The notes under the pieces were generated by a model, which did not search any database, was not told the origin of the DNA, and worked only from the letters and a program-made list of their open reading frames with translations. DNA of 38,946 nucleotides from Verrucomicrobiota bacterium (lineage in GTDB: Bacteria > Verrucomicrobiota > Kiritimatiellia > RFP12 > UBA1067), in NCBI GenBank assembly GCA_022704145.1, contig JAKJGY010000019.1:1-38946 (forward strand), given 5' to 3'. This document shows positions 30,401 to 35,989 of this stretch, piece by piece. Both the position numbers and the translations under genes were made by a program. The number at the start of each line of letters is the position of its first letter. Position 1 is the first letter of the stretch.

Positions 30401-31298
30401 GCCGCGCGAGGAGGTCGAGGAGGTCACGCTGCTGGACGTCGCGTTGCGGCCCGAGTTCGAGGCGGCGTGGCGATATACGGTGGCGGATGCGGCGGGCGAC
30501 GAGTACGCGGCCGGCGCCTTTGCGGAACTGGCGGGCGGGAGGCGGGCGGAGCACCCGCTGCGGGCTGGCGGCTGGGCGGGCGTGTGGCCGCATGCCGTCG
30601 CCAACCTGTTCGTGGGGTCTTGCGACGCCGCCGATAAAAGCGTCGCCTTCGAGCTGGGCGAGGGCGGCAGGATTGTGCGCGAGCGGCTGACGGTACGGCT
30701 CAGTCCGTGCGGCTTCGAGGAGGGCGAGCGCCGGACGTACAGGCATCTGGTGCTTCTGCTGCCCGGCGCGTACGGCGAGGCGCGCGTGCGGCGCGGCTTG
30801 CAGGAGAGCGTTATGAAGCCAGTGGCTGAAGTGCGCCTGTCGGAGGGTGCGCTTGAGGAGACGGGGCCGGTACTCCGCCTCCGGGCGGGGGCGCAGCATG
30901 CGGCGGCCGGGACGTGTGTGTCGGCTGCCGGTCGCCGCGACCCCATACCGCTGGAGGTGCGCGGGGTCTGTCCGGACTGGACGTGCGCGGTGGAGGATGT
31001 GTCGGGGGTGCGCCTGGTGAGGTGCGGCTCGGAGGTGTTGCGTACGACCTTTACGCCGCAATCCGGCGGGTTCCGCTTCGCGGCCGGTCATCCGCTGGTC
31101 GCGGACCGCCCCGGGCTGCGGCTCGAGGTGGACGTGTTCTCGCCGCGGCGCGTCCGTTTCCTCGCGCACAATCCGACGCCGGAGACCCTGCGCTGCGAGG
31201 TGCGGGCGAACCCCGCCTTCGCTTCCGCGCCCGCGTTCCGCAAGGTCGTGGAGGTCGGCGCGGGCGCATCGGTATGGCATGAGGAGGCGCTGCCGTAA
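27423..31298 (+). CDS. Large secreted multidomain protein, function unknown
   Basis: This 1291-residue protein has a signal peptide (ALALLCCLIALRSGAGA). Residues about 30-300 look like a ThuA/glutamine-amidotransferase-like alpha-beta domain (FALSFGYYEEAS, GSFLFFSGPSYYG, LAVRSVGAGRLALFTTSSEYFVW). Residues about 340-490 look like a carbohydrate-binding beta-sandwich (YRFAGLEPDGRYTLGLLLWSV, AVAEIWLYERG). Residues about 520-700 resemble a PHP-like region (GLDFLVYTDPAGAHDAASF, FAALPGVSFSDRY). The rest is beta-rich. Full metal-ligand sets are not evident, so enzymatic activity is doubtful. It begins 3 bp after the frameshifted beta-helix gene without a clear Shine-Dalgarno. Context suggests cell-surface polysaccharide handling. 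Confidence 0.7.
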   Translation: MRTRPCWSALALALLCCLIALRSGAGAVKPVPVLCLAARDARAQGLTHIDAAALARYREAGFALSFGYYEEASAETLRRFPVVVGMLAQLHQGTSVFRGPFGAAVEEYLGAGGSFLFFSGPSYYGTADFDMMQNPFLSRFGAELLKEVPRAAAQELRLPQSVGYRLLRTEDVAPSPYTGGATELLLPLDYTDAYIRTHTAAFSADWQVLVTAGEGAASYPHAAWLKGGRTPGRWPARPPVLAVRSVGAGRLALFTTSSEYFVWEACHPAFGDGLVLDRGGLRLMSALLGRLAQESAFREGEGPQTAEAREGGPLEGDEAPVSACKSAWRRHALTRLTPPGHSLRSYIDCGALGDLPYTAARGRGVADASEGELIRSPGKDFFHATAANARGVGQKPVTYRFAGLEPDGRYTLGLLLWSVDAGVGRELAVAAGGVSRNFALPALHRRESPRFVRLEGLAADASGVLDAVFTRGAGGTGSYSAVAEIWLYERGVRAGADAESLFEAADALCDGAAVRFPAVRCWKGLVGARSPADGGEPVERLAAAARAAGLDFLVYTDPAGAHDAASFARLKEACGAASDPVFAALPGVSFSDRYRPSAAARLAPERAGTVHAYAFQPLSALPGEPDFGNPASLFWKFFGGAFSGGQNAAPTLAHAAPDGLSPWFQRFWRGFDVMTFGEAPEAVRDARGLYAELSASGYGPQPRVSGVYRTAGDIAAARAKGWLTLSSAPSPAAVATHPHMTHASSGPEILAFQAADGFYNAYGAGGGLVFGEPGWFVLNLKVGHTGALSCVTLYANRAPVRRWHPAGGGFEVREPVRLLAGAEYRLHVEACDGSEALGARFQAVSRAFATSMCADNQNTITTVFKPPTAFAFDERELYLQHMYWHTGEDAGQLGVMLDASTLVPRVDETGVVQPCKYFHPCPRFVLRGGVRESHQTSELRIEEGSPDVARVRYSFARAGAAFRSETVLTAYRPSVGGATAVSVETEICAARRVPREEVEEVTLLDVALRPEFEAAWRYTVADAAGDEYAAGAFAELAGGRRAEHPLRAGGWAGVWPHAVANLFVGSCDAADKSVAFELGEGGRIVRERLTVRLSPCGFEEGERRTYRHLVLLLPGAYGEARVRRGLQESVMKPVAEVRLSEGALEETGPVLRLRAGAQHAAAGTCVSAAGRRDPIPLEVRGVCPDWTCAVEDVSGVRLVRCGSEVLRTTFTPQSGGFRFAAGHPLVADRPGLRLEVDVFSPRRVRFLAHNPTPETLRCEVRANPAFASAPAFRKVVEVGAGASVWHEEALP

Positions 31299-31343
31299 CG
31301 GGTAGGGCTGGGCGACGCGCGTGTGCGTCACGGCGTTCCGGGG

Positions 31344-33449
31344 TCACAGCGCAGGCGAATCGGTGACCCACTCACGCGCGGCCTTCGCCACTTGCCGCGT
31401 CGCGGCAAGTTTCGCCGCGATGTTCAGCTTCTTGCACCCGCGGTACCACTCTTTCCAGGGGCCGTGGCAGTAGGCCTCGGCCAGCGCCGGCAGCTCCGCG
31501 AACGCGGCCTCGGCCGCCTCCAGCTCGCGCGCGCAAGCCGCCGTGTCGCCGACGTCCAGCGCCTCGGCCGCGGTCAGCAGCCTCTCCAGCCAGGCGCTCG
31601 TCCGCTCCATGAAGCGCGCCGGGTAGAGCAGGTTGTCCCTCAGCGTCACCGCTTCGGCGGCCGGCAGCCGCGCCGCCGCGGCCGCCGCATGCAGTGCGGC
31701 CAGCCCGAAGCCCGCCCGCTGGGCCGCCACGCGCTTGACGCTGGTCCGCCGTCCGAGCGGCTTGGGATGCATGTCGTTCAGGCCCTCGTAAAAGGCGTCC
31801 GCCGCCTTCGCCTGCACCTCTGCGGCCGCGTCGCCGTCGGCGCTCCGCTCCTTGTCCGCACCCTTGCCAACGTGGCCCTCCCTGAGTTTCTTGGCCATGT
31901 CCGACAGCACCTTGCCGCCCGCGCCGAACATCTGCCCGTCCAGCAGGAACGGGACTTTCTGCACATCGTGAAGCTGGTACGCGTTGAAGTAGATCCGGTA
32001 GGCGTTGGCGATCTCCGGCTGCCGCAGCGAGAACCGCTCGGCGACCCAGGCGTCCAGCCAGGCGTCGGGGTCGTACCCCTCCAGGCGCCACGTCATCTTA
32101 GCCGTGGCGTCGATGCCGAGGACGAACTCGCGCACATTGGCGACATTGAAGATCGCGTAGTCGCCCGCGCCCCTCTCGGCCGCCGCGCGCAGCAGCTCGT
32201 GCGTCTTATGCGGCGGCACGCCCTGCGCCAGGTGCGGGCCGCTCCCGATGAGCCCGTGATGGTAGTAGACGCCGTACGTGTTCTTCGGATGGCGCGGCGT
32301 CTCATAGAAATCGCGCTGCCACTTCCAGCCCGGCGAGTTGTCCGCGAACACCACGATCGTCCCCTCGGGGATCTTCAGATGGCCCTGCTGGTTCAGCACG
32401 GAGCCTTCCGCCCACAGGGTCGTCGACAGCAGGCGCGGCTGCCGCGGGCAGACCTCGTCGAGGATCCGCACCTGATCCGCCATCGCCTCGGAGATGATCC
32501 GGCCGCGCTCGGCGTCCGACTGCGGCACGTTGGCGTCCGCCTGCCACATCGGCCGGTCCGCCACGCCGCGCAGCCCGAGCTGCCAGATCACGTTCGGGTA
32601 TGCCGCCCAGCGTTCGGCAACCGCGCGCCACACCTCGCGGACCTCCTGCGGGTGGCTGTGATAGGAGTATTTCAGCTCGCGGCCGCGCGCCTTCCAGTAG
32701 TTGAAATACGTGAACGCGCTCACGCCCATGGGCTCGACATGGTGCTGCGAGACGAACACGCCGCGGCGCGCGCAGACGTCGATCAGCGCGGCCTCGGGCG
32801 GATTGCGGATATCGATAAAGCTGGCCGGGATGATCAGGTTGAAGCGGCACCTCACCAGCGCCTCGGCCACCCGCTCCATCGCTTCGCGGCTCACGACTTG
32901 CCCGTAGTAGGGGTAGTCGATGTCGCGCCGGCCGGCGCTCTCCTGCCACTCGGTCAGCAGATCCTCGTCGTTAATGAACCAGCCGCGGTACTTGAAGGAC
33001 GGCGCGCCAGCCTCAAGGGCCACCTCGCGCCAGGTCAGCTCGGCCCGTTTGGCGGGCACGCGCCCCGACCAGAAGCCCAGCGGATCGACCTTCAGGACCT
33101 GCTCGATAAACGCGTACACGCCGAACATCGTGCCGCGCGCGTCACCGCCCTCGATACGGAGCCGTCCGCCTGCGGCGCTCACGCGGTAGCTCTCCCACGC
33201 CCCGCCCGCCCGGGTGGCGATGGTCACGCAGGCGCCCTCCGGCACGGCGCCGCCCTGGAGCACGTCCGGCCTCCGGCCGGTGATCGTCAGCACATCGGAG
33301 GCCAGATCCTCCGCCGCCAGGCGCACGAACTCGGGCTCGCCTGCCGCCACCAGGATCGGCGCGACGTGCGACTCCGTAACGAATGCGAAGCCTTCGGCGC
33401 GGGCCAGGCCCGCGCCGCACACCAGAGCCAGCAGCCAACAGCCTCTCAT
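31344..33449 (-). CDS. GH115-like glycoside hydrolase (alpha-glucuronidase family)
   Basis: The start MRGCWLLALVCGAGLARA is a good signal peptide; an upstream in-frame ATG (33533) would bury it, so 33449 is chosen, behind TGTGGGGT. The 701-residue protein carries family GH115 signatures: N-terminal LAAEDLASDVLTITGR, FKYRGWFINDEDLL near residue 155, RCRFNLIIPASFID, VSQHHVEPMGVSAF near 250, YFNYWK, and WQLGLRGVADRPMW near 310. GH115 enzymes remove alpha-1,2-linked glucuronic acid from xylan or related polysaccharides. At about 700 residues it is shorter than typical members and may lack the C-terminal sandwich domain. It is convergent with the 1291-residue gene. Confidence 0.82.
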   Translation of the reverse strand: MRGCWLLALVCGAGLARAEGFAFVTESHVAPILVAAGEPEFVRLAAEDLASDVLTITGRRPDVLQGGAVPEGACVTIATRAGGAWESYRVSAAGGRLRIEGGDARGTMFGVYAFIEQVLKVDPLGFWSGRVPAKRAELTWREVALEAGAPSFKYRGWFINDEDLLTEWQESAGRRDIDYPYYGQVVSREAMERVAEALVRCRFNLIIPASFIDIRNPPEAALIDVCARRGVFVSQHHVEPMGVSAFTYFNYWKARGRELKYSYHSHPQEVREVWRAVAERWAAYPNVIWQLGLRGVADRPMWQADANVPQSDAERGRIISEAMADQVRILDEVCPRQPRLLSTTLWAEGSVLNQQGHLKIPEGTIVVFADNSPGWKWQRDFYETPRHPKNTYGVYYHHGLIGSGPHLAQGVPPHKTHELLRAAAERGAGDYAIFNVANVREFVLGIDATAKMTWRLEGYDPDAWLDAWVAERFSLRQPEIANAYRIYFNAYQLHDVQKVPFLLDGQMFGAGGKVLSDMAKKLREGHVGKGADKERSADGDAAAEVQAKAADAFYEGLNDMHPKPLGRRTSVKRVAAQRAGFGLAALHAAAAAARLPAAEAVTLRDNLLYPARFMERTSAWLERLLTAAEALDVGDTAACARELEAAEAAFAELPALAEAYCHGPWKEWYRGCKKLNIAAKLAATRQVAKAAREWVTDSPAL

Positions 33450-33896
33450 CGTATACCCCACAGGTGATGGGTTTCCCGTCTGCCTCAGGTTCTGAACGCG
33501 GTTTAGTTTGGCACGCTCGCAGGGCGTCGGCAAGGGTAAACCGGCCGGGGTCAGGCCAGCGCGGCCGACGGGTCTGGCCGGACCGCGCGCCGCGGGCCTC
33601 GGTACGGGCGGTACGCCCGCGGCACGTCGGGGCGGGCGTCCTGTCCGTGAGCCGGTCCGGTATCGCGTGGCGCGGGCATCTTGCCCGTGTGCCGGAGAGC
33701 GGGGCCGGCGCCGTCAGAGGCCTGCCATCCTCCGGTTCTGCGGTTGGGACGGGCTTCACTGTTGAAGCCTGAAGCGGGCATCGACAAAGCTTGGCATGTG
33801 CATTTATTAACATGCAACTGATATCGCATTTCGCATCATCCATCGATTGCTTGTCTAAAAGAGGCGTTGCTCTATCTCCGGCGCTGAACGGAAAGG
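33450..33896 (-). repeat. Intergenic region with tandem small palindromes
   Basis: This gap has no credible gene. It contains CGGGCG-GTA-CGCCCG (about 33605-33620), an imperfect relative CGGGCG-TCC-TGTCCG (about 33635-33650), and CGGGCA-TCT-TGCCCG (about 33674-33688), typical of dispersed GC palindromes. The right end (33790-33850) is A/T-rich and holds TGCAT-N8-ATGCA at about 33798-33815, a possible operator or promoter area for the GH115 gene. Confidence 0.55.
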
Positions 33897-34565
33897 CTAC
33901 AGACTCGGCTGGAAGGGTGAGCCATTCAAAATGATATCGAAATTTCTGTTTTTTGCTTCACACCGGTACTGTGCATTGAGAATTCCGGTCGAGCGGGCGG
34001 AAACGATGAGTTGGTCTTCACCTTTTGAAAACACTAAAGCGCCCCAGCGGGTCTCTTCGACAAAGATGAAGCCAAGTTCCATGACACCACTGATAAAGGC
34101 ACGCGAGTCATGTCGGGTACGAGTGCCGAGTTTTCTTAACCGTGTCAGGTCGCTTAGATCTGGCCTTGCTGTAGCCGCTGGCTTTATGGCCTTAAGTTTC
34201 TTTTTTGCCCAATCGTTACAGTTGGGACACCACAGTTTTTTCTCGTGAACAATTGCAGCCTTTTTGCATGCGGGGCAAATATAGGTGTGGGCCTTGCCGC
34301 AGCGTGTGCACGTGCTTCCATCCCAGTTGTGAAATCCAAGTAGGCAGTTTAGTCTCATGAACAGTGACTTGTTCGCCACAGTGAGCGGTGTCATTGTTGA
34401 GGTGGACGGTCGCGACAACCGGGACGGAGGATCGGTGATATTCTGTGGATTAGGGATCTGGATTTGTCTGGTGCACGAAGGGCAGGAGACGCACTCACCG
34501 AACAGCTCTTTTGGCGCGTCAAGATGACGATGACAGTGTGGGCACGAGAACTTGATGTTATTCAT
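33897..34565 (-). CDS. Zinc-ribbon protein of unknown function
   Basis: This 222-residue protein starts MNNIKFSCPHCHRHLDAP behind AAAAGG. It has an N-terminal zinc ribbon (CPHC at residue 8, CPSC near 28) and a second cluster of CxxC pairs in the middle (CTRCGK, CPACKK, CPNC). The C-terminal domain of about 95 residues (RHDSRAFISGVMELGFIFVEETRWGALVF and a hydrophobic strand QLIVSARS) is not recognised. There is no signal peptide. Base composition is clearly lower in GC than its neighbours, with many A/T-ending codons, and nothing links it to the glycan genes. Recent acquisition is likely. Confidence 0.75.
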   Translation of the reverse strand: MNNIKFSCPHCHRHLDAPKELFGECVSCPSCTRQIQIPNPQNITDPPSRLSRPSTSTMTPLTVANKSLFMRLNCLLGFHNWDGSTCTRCGKAHTYICPACKKAAIVHEKKLWCPNCNDWAKKKLKAIKPAATARPDLSDLTRLRKLGTRTRHDSRAFISGVMELGFIFVEETRWGALVFSKGEDQLIVSARSTGILNAQYRCEAKNRNFDIILNGSPFQPSL

Positions 34566-34603
34566 AGCGCCTTTTCTTCATCTGTCTTTGGTGGCGGTAG
34601 GGC

Positions 34604-35449
34604 TCAGAGGCGTTCGACGGTGACGGTGTAGCGGAAGCGGGCGGACGCGCCGGCCTTGAGGGTGAGGGGCTCGTGGAAGATCATGGAGGGGCCGACGAGG
34701 TAGTAGCCGCGGCCGTTGTGCGCGGCCGTGCTATGGCGGGCGAACCAGGGGGTGGGGTAGCGGGGGTTGTCGGGGTGGTCCGCGACCGTGATCTTGGCCT
34801 GCGCGCCTGAGGCGGCGGCGGTGGCGATGACGGTCATGGTGGCGCTCTTCTCGCCGCAGGTCTTGACGTCGCGCAGGCCGGCGTCGTTGGTGAAGGTGTA
34901 GGTGAAGCCGGGGCTGTCGGCGAAGCGCAGCATGAGGCCGGCGTAGCCGCCGGTGGCCCAGTTACCGTCCTTGCCTTTCTTGGAGGGGGTGCAGGAGAAG
35001 ACGGCGTCGGCACCGACGGCGGTGAAGGTGCTGTCCCACGTGATCGTGTAGCTGCCGTCGGGGCGGGTGGCGGCGCTGACGGCGCGTGTCTCGCGGACGG
35101 CCTCGACGCCTTTGGCGAGGTAGGCGAGGGTGGTCTGGGAGGTGAGGGCGTGGGGCGCGCCGGGCGTGGTGGTCTGGCTGACGATGCGGGTGACGCCGTT
35201 GGTGTCGGGCTCCCAGAAGTTGCAGCCGTTGATGTACTTCCAGGAGAACCAGAGGCCGAGGTGCCAGTTGTGGTCGGGCGGGCGGAAGGAGGTGAAGACG
35301 TCGGCGGTGCCGGGGATCGCGAGCGGGTGGAAGTAGGGCTTGCCTTCCGGGCTCTGGGGGACATAGGTCCAGCCGGGCGCGTCGGCGGCGCGGAGGGCGG
35401 CGGCGGTCAGGAGGGCGAGCAGGGCGGCGGGGAGCGGGTGTGCGTTCAT
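34604..35449 (-). CDS. PmoA-like (DUF6807) secreted protein
   Basis: This 281-residue protein has a signal peptide (PAALLALLTAAALRAADA). The family pattern follows: KPYFHPLAIPGT, PPDHNWHLGLWFSWKYINGCNFWE, GYAGLMLRFADSPGF, and NPRYPTPWFARH. Such proteins (annotated as PmoA family or DUF6807) are common in Planctomycetota-Verrucomicrobiota near carbohydrate genes. They have a beta-sandwich fold with a conserved DHxxHxGLW motif of unknown activity, and despite the name are not methane monooxygenase subunits. The start overlaps the stop of the lipoyl protein gene as ATGA, so the two are translationally coupled. Confidence 0.82.
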   Translation of the reverse strand: MNAHPLPAALLALLTAAALRAADAPGWTYVPQSPEGKPYFHPLAIPGTADVFTSFRPPDHNWHLGLWFSWKYINGCNFWEPDTNGVTRIVSQTTTPGAPHALTSQTTLAYLAKGVEAVRETRAVSAATRPDGSYTITWDSTFTAVGADAVFSCTPSKKGKDGNWATGGYAGLMLRFADSPGFTYTFTNDAGLRDVKTCGEKSATMTVIATAAASGAQAKITVADHPDNPRYPTPWFARHSTAAHNGRGYYLVGPSMIFHEPLTLKAGASARFRYTVTVERL

Positions 35450-35928
35450 CGGGTTTCTCCAAGGTAGGGGGCGAGGACGGTCTCGTCGATGACGGCGGCG
35501 CCGGTCTCGGCCTGGATGCGGGCGAGGTCGAGGCCTTTCTCCAGGGCGAGGCGGCGGGCGCGCGGTGTGGCGCGTATGCGGGTGCCGCGGTCGCGGGCGG
35601 GCTCGGCGTCGGCGGGGGTGGCGGGCTCGGCGGCGCCGCGGTAGGCGGCGGTCTGGGCCTCGTTGACGGCGGCGGAGTCGGTGTCGACCTCGCCGGGCTG
35701 GCCGATGACGCCGACGGTGAAGCCGGTGGGCACGACGCTCTTCTCGGCGGCGTAGACCGCGAGGAGGGTGCCGTCGGCGGGGGCCTCGAGTTCGTAGACC
35801 GCCTTGTCGGTGGTCAGCTCGGCGAGGCCCTCGCCGGCCTTGACGGTGTCGCCGGGGCGTTTATGCCAGCGGGTGACGGTGACGTCGACGACGTTGGCAT
35901 CCAGTTGGGGTATGGTGATGGGGGTCAT
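35446..35928 (-). CDS. Stand-alone lipoyl domain plus E3-binding (PSBD) protein
   Basis: This 160-residue protein has an N-terminal lipoyl domain with the lysine motif ELTTDKAVYELEAP near residues 37-50, a Pro/Ala linker, and a peripheral-subunit-binding domain (RIRATPRARRLALEKGLDL) at about 117-155. It looks like the first part of a 2-oxoacid dehydrogenase E2 without the acyltransferase domain; the stop is genuine and followed at once by the PmoA-like gene. The start is MTPITIPQLD at 35928; a longer ORF upstream is repeat-derived. No Shine-Dalgarno is present because a heptad array runs to within two bases of the ATG. What enzyme it serves is unclear. Confidence 0.85.
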   Translation of the reverse strand: MTPITIPQLDANVVDVTVTRWHKRPGDTVKAGEGLAELTTDKAVYELEAPADGTLLAVYAAEKSVVPTGFTVGVIGQPGEVDTDSAAVNEAQTAAYRGAAEPATPADAEPARDRGTRIRATPRARRLALEKGLDLARIQAETGAAVIDETVLAPYLGETR

Positions 35929-35930
35929 AA

Positions 35931-35989
35931 GAGGTAAGTAAGAAGTAAGAGGTAAGAAGTAAGAGGTAAGAGGTAAGAAGGGAGGGGGG
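35931..35989 (-). repeat. TAAGAGG/TAAGAAG heptad array
   Basis: The whole 61-bp gap between two minus-strand genes consists of 7-bp units TAAGAGG and TAAGAAG (plus strand), which are pyrimidine-rich on the coding strand. The array abuts the start codon of the lipoyl gene. Confidence 0.9.

Noticed and set aside
31299..31343. Bidirectional terminator between convergent genes
   Set aside because: GACGC-N6-GCGTC is short and not followed by T-runs.
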